From AP-15 sp035503615 (GTDB lineage: Bacteria; Pseudomonadota; Alphaproteobacteria; ATCC43930; CGMCC-115725), in contig DATJTI010000092.1 in the NCBI GenBank assembly GCA_035503615.1, positions 1 to 18,621 of the forward strand: 18,621 bases of DNA. The letters are read 5' to 3'. Both the position numbers and the translations under genes were made by a program. The notes under the pieces were generated by a model that saw only the letters and a list, made by a program, of their open reading frames with translations, was not told the origin of the DNA and did no database searches. The number at the start of each line of letters is the position of its first letter. Positions within the stretch are counted from its first letter, which is position 1. Below, in pieces: positions 7,378-14,425 of the stretch.

Positions 7378-7968
7378 ATGCCGACCGGCCGGCGCGGCCG
7401 CTTCCTGGCATTGGGCTTGGTTCTGGTCGCGCTGGGAGGCGTCTACGTTCTGGCCGTGGCTCCGCTGATCGATCTTTATGGGCAACGCCAGGAGCAGCTG
7501 GTGGACGGCCGCATGCTGCTGCCGCGACTGCAGGCGGCTGCCGCGGCGTTGCCGGAGCTGCGCGCACAGGTGGCGTTGCTGCGCGCCGCGGCGCGGACCC
7601 GCAAGGTGACACTCGACGGCGCCAGCGATGCGATCGCCTCGGCCAATCTGCAGAGCCGGATCGAAGGCTATGCTGCCGCGGTCGGGGCGACGATCGGCAG
7701 CACCGAGAGCCTGCCCGCCGAAACCCGCGACGGGTACCGCCGCATCGGCCTGCGCTTTGCGCTGAACGGGCCATACGAGACGCTGGTGCGGCTCTTGGCC
7801 AAGCTCCAAGAGGCGACGCCGCCGCTGATCGTCGATAATTTACAGATCCACGGCCTGCTGCGGCGCCCGGGACTGCCCGCCGATGCCGAGAACGATCCCG
7901 GGCTCGATGCCGGGCTCGATGTCTACGGGTTTCGCAACGCCGACAAGACGACGGCGACCGCGCGATGA
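7378..7968 (+). CDS. gspM: Type II secretion protein GspM (subtype b)
   Basis: GspM is a small bitopic inner-membrane protein that pairs with GspL. The 196-residue product has a basic N-terminus, one transmembrane helix (about residues 9-28) and a helical stretch (about 40-75). A ferredoxin-like domain then follows, with LQSRIEGYAAAVGATIGSTE and YRRIGLRFALNGPYETLVRLLAKLQ, the pattern of the T2SS M subtype-b family. The last four bases overlap the next gene (ATGA). The ATG at 7378 has no nearby Shine-Dalgarno, whereas a strong GGAGG sits at 7348-7352 and the only codon at a normal distance in frame is ATT at 7363. Start from 7378 is the conservative choice. Confidence 0.88.
   Translation: MPTGRRGRFLALGLVLVALGGVYVLAVAPLIDLYGQRQEQLVDGRMLLPRLQAAAAALPELRAQVALLRAAARTRKVTLDGASDAIASANLQSRIEGYAAAVGATIGSTESLPAETRDGYRRIGLRFALNGPYETLVRLLAKLQEATPPLIVDNLQIHGLLRRPGLPADAENDPGLDAGLDVYGFRNADKTTATAR
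7899..7922 (+). repeat. Near-exact 12-bp tandem duplication near the gspM 3' end
   Basis: CGGGCTCGATGC at 7899-7910 is followed by CGGGCTCGATGT at 7911-7922, an 11 of 12 match. In frame it encodes a repeated GLDA/GLDV in the C-terminal tail of GspM. Confidence 0.85.
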
Positions 7969-8576
7969 TCGATCGCCTGGCCCTGCCCTTGCTGCTTCTG
8001 CTGTGCGGGCTGTTCGCGGCGGTCGTTGTCGCCGAACTACGGCCCGCCTCGACGGAACCGGCTCAAGCGGACGCGGCAATCCCGGCACCGAAACCGCTCC
8101 CCGCCCCGCCACTGCGCGAGGCGGATAGTGGGTACGACACGCTGATGGCGACCACCCTCGCCCGCCCGCTGTTCAGCAGCACACGGCGTCCCCCGGTACA
8201 GAACAGCGGCGACGCGGCCGATGATTCGGGGCTCGCCGATACACGGCTGGCCGGGATCCTGATCGAGCCCGGCCATCGCATCGCGATTTTCGCCCCGACC
8301 GGTGCCAAGGCGGTGACCGTGACCCAAGGCCAGACGGTTGGCAGCTGGCGCGTGGACAGCATCACCCCGGTCGAGGTTTCGCTGAGCGGGCCTGACGGCA
8401 CCAAGACGCTGCAGCCGAAATTCGATCCGAACCTGGTGCCGCCGGCCACCCCGCCGTTCGTCAACCGGCCGGCTGAACCGGGCGGGTTCGCCGTTGCCCG
8501 GCCGGGCGTGCGGCCGGGGCTGCCGCCGGGGTTCAACCGCGCGCCGTTCCGCCCGGGTGAGCGGGGGCGCCCGTGA
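7965..8576 (+). CDS. gspN: GspN/GspC-like T2SS linker protein with HR-like domain and Pro-rich tail, no PDZ
   Basis: The 203-residue protein has an N-terminal transmembrane helix (about residues 5-24), a Pro/Ala-rich spacer (30-52), then LARPLFSSTRRP (65-76). A compact beta-rich domain follows at about 92-151 (TRLAGILIEPGHRIAIF, then QGQTVGSWRVDSITPVEVSL). This pattern resembles the homology region (HR) of GspC, which in that family binds the N0 domain of the secretin. The rest (158-203) is rich in Pro, Arg and Gly with no PDZ or coiled-coil domain. Such proteins are usually annotated GspN in alphaproteobacteria, but by layout this one resembles a minimal GspC. A role as a link between inner-membrane platform and secretin is inferred. 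Its ATG overlaps the gspM stop, and its stop overlaps the gspD GTG, so all three are translationally coupled. Confidence 0.75.
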   Translation: MIDRLALPLLLLLCGLFAAVVVAELRPASTEPAQADAAIPAPKPLPAPPLREADSGYDTLMATTLARPLFSSTRRPPVQNSGDAADDSGLADTRLAGILIEPGHRIAIFAPTGAKAVTVTQGQTVGSWRVDSITPVEVSLSGPDGTKTLQPKFDPNLVPPATPPFVNRPAEPGGFAVARPGVRPGLPPGFNRAPFRPGERGRP

Positions 8577-10876
8577 ACCGGTTGCGGCGAATTGCGGCGC
8601 TGCTGGCGGCAGCTGCGGCACTGGCGCTGCTGGCCGGCTGCCAGGCACGGCCGACGCCCAGCTTGGTCCCGCTCGAGCAGCCGGCGGCGTTGCAGCCGGC
8701 AGCGCCGCGGGTGAGCGGCGAGATCCCGCGGCAGCATCTTCAGCAGCAAGTCTTCGAGGACATGCGGCGCCCGGTGAGCGCCTCGGCCGGAACCTCGGCC
8801 CCACCGCCGCCCGGTGTCGCCACCGAGCCGAGCGGCGATGTCACTCTCAATTTCGTCGATACCGACATCCGCGAGATCGCCCGCGCGATTCTCGGCACGA
8901 CGCTCAAGCTCGATTTTACGATCGACCCCGCGGTGCACGGCACCGGATCGATCGAAACCGCAACGCCGCTGGCCCGCTCGGCCCTGTTGCCGGCGCTCGA
9001 AACCATGCTCAACCAGAATGGTGCGACCCTGGTACAGCGCGGCGGGCTCTATGCCGTGGTGCCGATCGCCGTCGGTGCGGTCAGCAATCAGGCCGGCGGG
9101 GCGGGCTCGATCGGCGCCGGCGCCCAAGTCATCCCGCTGCGCTACACCTCGGCCAAGGATCTGGCCAAGATTCTTGAACCTTATGTCGGCGAAGGCGGCA
9201 AGATCGCCGCCGACCCGGCGCGCAACGCCATCCTGGTGACCGGCGATGCGGCAGTGCGCGAGACGCTGGTCGGGCTGATCCGCGCGTTTGATATCGATCT
9301 GTTGTCCGGACGTTCCTACGCGCTGTTCCCGGTCGGCGATGGCGACCCGACAAAGATCGCCGGCGAGCTCGAAAAGGTGATGCAGGCGCAGTCCGACGCC
9401 TCTCTCGGCGGCATCGTCCAGGTGTTGCCGATGGAGCAGGTCAACGCCGTCCTCGTGGTCTCGTCGCAACCGCACTATATCGATGATGCGCGGCGGTTCT
9501 TCGCGCTCGCCGAGCGGGTCGAAGACGCCACCGCGCGAACCTGGCACGTCTATTATGTCCAGAACGGCCAGAGCGCGGATCTCGAGAACCTGCTGCAGCG
9601 GGCATTCACCCCGGGTCATGTGTCGCCGACCCCGCCGCCGCCGGGCAGCACCGCGCCCGGTGCCAGGCAGCAGACGGTCGGCTTCGGAAACACCGCGGGC
9701 GGGACCGCGGGAAGCAGTTCGGGCGGGATCACCGGGCTCGGCGGCAGCGGCGGAGGGACCAGCGGTTTTGGCGGGGCCGGCGGCACGACCGGCCAGACCG
9801 GCGCGGGCGGCGGAAGCATGGGCGGGCTCGGCTCGGCCATCCCGGCCGCAACGACAACGACTGCGTCGGCGACGACGCCGGCGACCGAGCCGTTGTCAAC
9901 CGAGACCGGTGGCGAGGGAGCCGGGGCCGAGAACCGGATCAGGATCATCGCCAACCAGACCAACAACGCGCTGTTGATCTATGCCACGCCGAATGAATAT
10001 TCGGTCATTGAAGGCATGCTGCGCAAGATCGATGTCGTGCCGCTACAGGTGCTGATCGAGGCCACCATTGCCGAGGTCGATCTCAATGATCAGTTGCAGT
10101 ATGGAACGCAGTTCTTTTTCAAGACCGACCATATCGCTGAAACGCTGGGGACGCCCTCGCCGTCAGGCTTCCCATCGTTGACAAGTCTTAGCTTTCCATC
10201 GACCTCGCCGTATTTCATCTTGAGCAAATCGCCGAATTTTGCGCTGGCGGCGCTGGCCGATGTAACCAAGGTCAAGGTGCTGTCAGCACCGGAGGTCATG
10301 GTCCTCGACAACCAGCCGGCGCGGCTGCAAGTCGGCCAGCAAGTGCCGGTCCTGACCCAGACGCAGCAGAGCACGCTGGTGGCGGGCGCTCCGGTCGTCA
10401 ACAGTGTCGATTATTACGCGACCGGGGTGATCATGCAGGTGACGCCGCGGGTCAACACCGGTGGCCTTGTCACGCTCGATATCGCCCAGGAAGTCAGCGA
10501 TGTCGCTCAGGCGGCCACCAACACGGTGCAAGGCTCGCCGACCTTCGACGACCAGGTGTTCCGCACCCGGGTCGCCGTCCAGGACGGGCAGACCGTCGGT
10601 CTTGCCGGATTGATCCGCGACAACGTCTCGCAGCAAAACGCCGGGCTGCCGTTTCTGAAGGACATCCCGGTTCTCGGCACATTGTTTTCGACCCAGGCCA
10701 ATTCGCGGATGCGCACCGAGCTGCTGGTGCTGATCACCCCGCACGTGATCCACGACCAGCGCGATGCGCGGTCGTTGACCGAGGATCTGCGCAGCCAGCT
10801 GATCAATGCCGGCCTCGTCCCGCAGGAGGTGGAGCATCAGGGCGTTTCGGGTTCGGCCAACCCCAACGGGCTGTGA
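8573..10876 (+). CDS. gspD: Type II secretion secretin GspD (lipoprotein)
   Basis: GspD forms the multimeric outer-membrane channel. The 767-residue precursor starts at a GTG (8573) overlapping the previous stop. It has a lipoprotein signal with lipobox LAGC and C23 as the lipidated residue. Domains in order are N0 (about residues 85-165, VTLNFVDTDIREIARAILG), N1 (about 183-241), N2 (about 247-317) and N3. The N3 domain is split by a Gly/Ser/Thr-rich insert (about 349-453). The secretin core then runs from PLQVLIEATIAEV (about 489) through LSAPEVMVLDNQPARLQVGQ to LVLITPHVI (about 725). There is only a short tail, with no long pilotin-binding S domain. Lipidation may let the protein reach the outer membrane without a pilotin, and no pilotin gene is seen nearby. 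Confidence 0.96.
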   Translation: MNRLRRIAALLAAAAALALLAGCQARPTPSLVPLEQPAALQPAAPRVSGEIPRQHLQQQVFEDMRRPVSASAGTSAPPPPGVATEPSGDVTLNFVDTDIREIARAILGTTLKLDFTIDPAVHGTGSIETATPLARSALLPALETMLNQNGATLVQRGGLYAVVPIAVGAVSNQAGGAGSIGAGAQVIPLRYTSAKDLAKILEPYVGEGGKIAADPARNAILVTGDAAVRETLVGLIRAFDIDLLSGRSYALFPVGDGDPTKIAGELEKVMQAQSDASLGGIVQVLPMEQVNAVLVVSSQPHYIDDARRFFALAERVEDATARTWHVYYVQNGQSADLENLLQRAFTPGHVSPTPPPPGSTAPGARQQTVGFGNTAGGTAGSSSGGITGLGGSGGGTSGFGGAGGTTGQTGAGGGSMGGLGSAIPAATTTTASATTPATEPLSTETGGEGAGAENRIRIIANQTNNALLIYATPNEYSVIEGMLRKIDVVPLQVLIEATIAEVDLNDQLQYGTQFFFKTDHIAETLGTPSPSGFPSLTSLSFPSTSPYFILSKSPNFALAALADVTKVKVLSAPEVMVLDNQPARLQVGQQVPVLTQTQQSTLVAGAPVVNSVDYYATGVIMQVTPRVNTGGLVTLDIAQEVSDVAQAATNTVQGSPTFDDQVFRTRVAVQDGQTVGLAGLIRDNVSQQNAGLPFLKDIPVLGTLFSTQANSRMRTELLVLITPHVIHDQRDARSLTEDLRSQLINAGLVPQEVEHQGVSGSANPNGL

Positions 10877-11721
10877 GCCGGTTGCGGCGAGCCGCGCGGC
10901 CCGGCTCGCTGCGCCGCAGCAGCGGGTTCGCGCTGCTGATCGTGCTGTGGACCCTGGTGTTGATCGCGTTTCTCGTGCTGCACCTGACGGCGAATGGGCG
11001 AACCGAAATCCGCATCGCCGATAATCTCGTCGACAATGCGGTGACCAGCGCCGCCGCGGATGGGGGCATCACCGCGGCGATCTTCAACCTGTCGAGCCCG
11101 CAGCCCGACCAGCGCTGGCCGCTCGACGGCAGCGTTCATGTACTGAGCATCGGTCATTGCCAGGTCGCGGTGCGGCTGATGAACGAGGCGGCACGGATCA
11201 ATCCGAACCTCGCCTCGCCGGCGCTGATCGAGGCGCTGTTGACCGTTGTCGGCAGCGACCCGGAGACCGCGCGCCGCCTCGCAGCCGCGGTCGCCGACTG
11301 GGTCGGCTCGTCCGAAACTCCCCAGCCGCAGGCGGCCCTGCTCGCCGACTACCGCGCCGCCGGGCTCGATTACGGACCGCCGGGCTCGCCGCTCGAAAGC
11401 CTCGACGAACTCAGCCGGGTCATCGGCATGACCCCGCAGCTGCTGGCGCTGCTGCGGCCCCATCTGACGTTGTACGGACCGGCGGTGCCCGATCCCGGCG
11501 GCGGCGATCCGGTCGTCGCCGCGGCTGTCGCCCGGCTGTCACAAGCGAACCCGATCGCGCCCGCAGCGGCGCCGGGCGACGACAACACGCTGACGGTGCG
11601 GATCATCGCCGCCGCGCGTGGCCCCGGAAACGCCCGGATCACCCGGATCGCAGTCGTGCGGGTCGGAGCGACCCTGCCGGGAGGCTATGTCGCGTTGGCC
11701 TGGGGCAATCGGGTCGACTGA
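10873..11721 (+). CDS. gspK: Minor pseudopilin GspK
   Basis: GspK is the largest minor pseudopilin and sits at the pseudopilus tip. The 282-residue product starts at a GTG that overlaps the gspD stop by four bases. It has an Arg-rich leader ending in G18, then FALLIVLWTLVLIAFLVLHL. Glu5 is absent, which is normal for GspK since no subunit lies above it. The segment MNEAARINPNLASPALIEALL (about residues 98-118) matches the conserved DExGRINLN region. An inserted helical domain follows (AAAVADWVGSSETPQ, then SLDELSRVIGMTPQLLALLRPHLTLYG), as in known GspK proteins. It ends only seven bases from the stop of the opposing gspG gene. Confidence 0.92.
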   Translation: MSRLRRAARPGSLRRSSGFALLIVLWTLVLIAFLVLHLTANGRTEIRIADNLVDNAVTSAAADGGITAAIFNLSSPQPDQRWPLDGSVHVLSIGHCQVAVRLMNEAARINPNLASPALIEALLTVVGSDPETARRLAAAVADWVGSSETPQPQAALLADYRAAGLDYGPPGSPLESLDELSRVIGMTPQLLALLRPHLTLYGPAVPDPGGGDPVVAAAVARLSQANPIAPAAAPGDDNTLTVRIIAAARGPGNARITRIAVVRVGATLPGGYVALAWGNRVD

Positions 11722-11728
11722 GCCGTTC

Positions 11729-12226
11729 TCATTCGTTGATGATTTCAGCGTCGGAGCCGGTGCCGCCGGGCTTGCCGGTCGGTCCGAGCGAGTAGAGATC
11801 GTAATCGTGCCCGGGCCGTTCGCTCGGCATCCGATAGAGGAACGGGTGGCCCCACGGGTCATTCGGCACGGTCTCGCCCTTCAGATAGGGTCCGCTCCAA
11901 TTGGCCACCCCCTCGGGCCGAACCAGCAATGCTTCGAGCCCCTGGTCGGTGGTCGGATAGCTGCCGACATCGAGTTTGTAGATATCGAGCACGCTCGCCA
12001 GCCGTTCGATCGACTGATGAGCGATCTTTTCCTTGGCCGAGCCAAGCTGGCGCAATGCGGCCGGCGCCACCAGGCCGATCAGTAGACCGAGGATCGCGAG
12101 CACGACCAGCAATTCGAGCAAGGTGAAACCCTGCTGCCGCCGATCGCCGCCGCTGCTGTCGCGCCGCCGCAAGGGGCTGAATTCGAGGTTGCTCAAGGAT
12201 AGGCACCGCAACACGTCAACGCGCAT
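11729..12226 (-). CDS. gspG: Major pseudopilin GspG, on the strand opposite the other pseudopilin genes
   Basis: GspG is the main building block of the pseudopilus. From the ATG at 12226 the protein has 165 residues. A 33-residue Arg-rich leader ends in QQG, then FTLLELLVVLAILGLLIGLVAP with Glu5 present. The rest is diagnostic: LDIYKLDVGSYPTTDQGLEAL, WSGPYLKGETVPNDPWGHPFLYR, and the calcium-binding loop SLGPTGKPGGTGSDAEIINE at the C-terminus. An upstream in-frame TTG at 12250 would lengthen the leader by eight residues. No good ribosome-binding site is visible for either, and a TTG closer to the cleavage site is also possible. In most T2SS clusters gspG follows gspF; here it is convergent with gspK and follows the PrpD-family gene by 102 bp on the same strand. 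Confidence 0.93.
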   Translation of the reverse strand: MRVDVLRCLSLSNLEFSPLRRRDSSGGDRRQQGFTLLELLVVLAILGLLIGLVAPAALRQLGSAKEKIAHQSIERLASVLDIYKLDVGSYPTTDQGLEALLVRPEGVANWSGPYLKGETVPNDPWGHPFLYRMPSERPGHDYDLYSLGPTGKPGGTGSDAEIINE

Positions 12227-12237
12227 CGAAATATGGC

Positions 12238-12247
12238 CCGATATCGG
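12238..12247. promoter_or_regulatory. 10-bp palindrome just upstream of gspG
   Basis: CCGATATCGG is a perfect palindrome at 12238-12247, ending 11 bases before the gspG ATG. It could be an operator or part of the untranslated leader. Palindromes this short also arise by chance, so this is a weak call. Confidence 0.2.
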
Positions 12248-12328
12248 CAAATTGATGGCGCGCGCAGTGCGAGCCGCGCCGTCCCGCCTCGGCCGGCCCT
12301 GCCATCGCCGGTTGCCGCACCCGAAGGG

Positions 12329-13702
12329 TCAGTTGCTGCGCGCTGGACACAGCAGCTCCGTCAGCGTGGCGGCGCGTGCCAGACCGCGAAAGCGATGGAT
12401 CAATGCCAGGATGTCATCGATCCGCTGGTCGGTGAGCCCGGCATGTGGCAAGAGCGCGCGGCATTTCCCGTCGATGTCGGCCCAGGCGATGCCGAGCATG
12501 CCCGCACCCCGCGGCACATGGACGGTGCTGGTGCTGGTGCGGCCGTCGCTCGCCCGGATCGTGACCGTCGCACCTTGCCGGTAGCGGGCGATGTCGTCTT
12601 GTGGCGGCGGACCGACGCGGATTTTGTCGATCAGCCGGTGGATGACCGGATCGGAAATCTTCGCCGGGCTCGCATGCGCCCAGGAGAAGTCGCGGTCGGC
12701 GGCCCCGGCGGCAAGGAAATAGGCCGGGCTGTGAGCCATGTCGATCAGGTCGGCAGGGTGCAGCGGTCCGGCGAGGGCGGTGACGCCGGGACGCGACAGC
12801 GTAATGCTGTCGATCTCGTCGGGGGCGATCCGACCGTCCCGCGCGGCATTGGCCGCCGCCTCGGCCAGCGCATGATGCGGATGGCCGCCCGGGACGAGCT
12901 TGACCGCCATGTCGGTGACGATATCCCAGGATTGGCCGAGGTCGCGTGTCACACCGGCCCCGGCGGCGACGGGATCGATTCCGCCATAGGCCGCGAAAAA
13001 GCCCTGGCGTGCTTCGAGGATGCCCTCCTCGGCGATAAACCCTCGTCCGGCAGCGAGTGCTGCGTTGATCCCCAGCGATGTCGCCAAGCCGGCGTGGTAT
13101 TCGCGCGCAACGCTGGTGTTGGCTGCCGCGGCGAGACCGCCGATCGAGGTCGCCGACAAGGCGATCGCCTGAGCCGTCTGCGCGGCTTCGAGATGCAGCA
13201 GGCGCGCGGCCGCGACCGCCGCGGCAAAGATCGCGACGAGGCAACCGTGAAAACCATGCCGGCGAAATCCTGGCGTGATCGCTTCGCCGATCCGACCGGC
13301 CGCCTCGTAGCCGAGCACGATCGCCGCGAGCACGTCTTCGCCGCTGGCGCCGGTGCGTTCGGCGATCGCGAGCGTCGTCGCCGTCAGCGGCGTGCCGCAA
13401 TGCACGATGTTGCGCAGATCGCTGTCGTCGCAGGCAGCACCATCGCTCATCACCGCATTGACCTGGGCCGCATCGGCGAGCGGCAGCCGATCCCCGGCAT
13501 CGAACCAGATCGACGCATCGGCCCGGCCGCCGCGCTCACGCGCCAGCAAACGGATGATCGCGGCCGATTCGAGACCGGAGCCGAAGGCGGCGCTGGCGAT
13601 CGTGCTGGCGATCAGCATTGCCGCATGGTCGAGCGTTTGGTCGGGCAGCTCGACCGCCCTGGTGGCGGCCAGGAACCGGGCGAGGTCGCCAGCGACACTC
13701 AT
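12329..13702 (-). CDS. MmgE/PrpD family protein
   Basis: The family includes 2-methylcitrate dehydratase, cis-aconitate decarboxylase and iminodisuccinate epimerase; the substrate here cannot be told from sequence. The 457-residue protein has the family length and landmarks: CDDSD (91-95) where the family carries an Asp-rich segment, HCGTP (101-105), GYEAAGRIGEA (131-141), HGFHG (149-153) and EYHAGLATSLGINAALAA (201-218). The start at 13702 has AGGAG at a good distance. This site overlaps the stop codon of the preceding 190-residue gene, so the two are probably translationally coupled. The genome context (dehydrogenase, unknown protein, PrpD-like) suggests a small catabolic operon acting on a hydroxy- or carboxylic acid, an inference only. 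Confidence 0.85.
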   Translation of the reverse strand: MSVAGDLARFLAATRAVELPDQTLDHAAMLIASTIASAAFGSGLESAAIIRLLARERGGRADASIWFDAGDRLPLADAAQVNAVMSDGAACDDSDLRNIVHCGTPLTATTLAIAERTGASGEDVLAAIVLGYEAAGRIGEAITPGFRRHGFHGCLVAIFAAAVAAARLLHLEAAQTAQAIALSATSIGGLAAAANTSVAREYHAGLATSLGINAALAAGRGFIAEEGILEARQGFFAAYGGIDPVAAGAGVTRDLGQSWDIVTDMAVKLVPGGHPHHALAEAAANAARDGRIAPDEIDSITLSRPGVTALAGPLHPADLIDMAHSPAYFLAAGAADRDFSWAHASPAKISDPVIHRLIDKIRVGPPPQDDIARYRQGATVTIRASDGRTSTSTVHVPRGAGMLGIAWADIDGKCRALLPHAGLTDQRIDDILALIHRFRGLARAATLTELLCPARSN

Positions 13703-13712
13703 CGCCGTACTC

Positions 13713-14285
13713 CTAGCGCGCCTCGGTCCAGCTTTCCGAAAATGCCAGCGCGCAGGTGCTGAACGGCCGCCCCTCCCGCTGCGTCGGCCAGGCGCGGCCG
13801 GCGGCATCGCTGCCATCGACAGTGAGCCGGGCGCCGAGTGCCGGGATCAGCAGCGTGCACACGCCATAGCGGCGCCCGCCTTCATTGGGCTGGGTGTGGA
13901 TCAAGAGCGGCTCGCCGATCTCGTACCAGGTCAGCGCCACCTCGCCGTCGCTCGCCACCACCCGCTCGGTCCAGAAGTAATGCGGGTCGCCCGATTTGAC
14001 GAATTCGGCGTCGGTGACCGGGATCGCCGGGTCGGCGGTCTCGGGGTTCAGCATTCCCTGGACCGTGCCCTGCAGCCAGCGCGCCATCGCGATGTTGTCC
14101 GACCAGATGCGCCAGCGGTTCTCGGTCAGCTCGCTCTTCAGATAGAGGACGTGGCCCGGTCCCGCCGGACAGGTGATGATGCGCCAGAAACTGGCATTGG
14201 TCGTCTGCGGCCCGCCATCGGTTTCGCTCAGGCGGATGAACGGGTTTTCCCCGGTCAGGATCACATGATTGGGATCGGCCGGCAT
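13713..14285 (-). CDS. Conserved-looking protein of unknown function (190 aa)
   Basis: I do not recognise this family. From the ATG at 14285 the product has 190 residues, with no signal peptide or transmembrane segment, so it is probably cytosolic. It looks like a compact alpha/beta or beta-rich protein, with many Trp and Tyr residues (for example ENRWRIWSDNIAMARWLQG, DPHYFWTERV and ALTWYEIGEPLLIHTQ). Its base composition and codon use match its neighbours, and a GGGGGAA ribosome-binding site precedes the ATG, which supports a real gene. It ends 10 bp before the PrpD-family start, with the downstream ribosome-binding site overlapping its stop codon. It follows the dehydrogenase by 131 bp on the same strand. 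A role in the same pathway is inferred. Confidence 0.75.
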   Translation of the reverse strand: MPADPNHVILTGENPFIRLSETDGGPQTTNASFWRIITCPAGPGHVLYLKSELTENRWRIWSDNIAMARWLQGTVQGMLNPETADPAIPVTDAEFVKSGDPHYFWTERVVASDGEVALTWYEIGEPLLIHTQPNEGGRRYGVCTLLIPALGARLTVDGSDAAGRAWPTQREGRPFSTCALAFSESWTEAR

Positions 14286-14391
14286 CGTGAGTTCCCCCTT
14301 GCGGCACGGACAGGGCGATCGTAGCGGATGGGCGGACCAGGCGCCATGCCCAACCCCGCGCGACACGCCGCCGACCGGCGCATTACATCAA

Positions 14392-14425
14392 CCAGCACCT
14401 CACATGAGCCAGCACCTCACATGAG
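14392..14425. repeat. Exact 17-bp tandem duplication over the dehydrogenase stop codon
   Basis: CCAGCACCTCACATGAG occurs at 14392-14408 and again at 14409-14425. On the minus strand each copy carries the last codons and stop of the dehydrogenase (CTC ATG TGA), so the gene end is duplicated just downstream of the true stop. Confidence 0.95.

Noticed and set aside
9700..9840. Gly-rich repeats in gspD as a possible insertion or mobile element
   Set aside because: The frame is intact, there are no inverted ends or target duplication, and low-complexity loops are common in the secretin N3 domain.
12233..13762. 509-codon plus-strand frame
   Set aside because: It is antisense to the PrpD-family gene, which has clear family motifs and a ribosome-binding site. 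The plus-strand product is Arg/Gly-rich and resembles no family.
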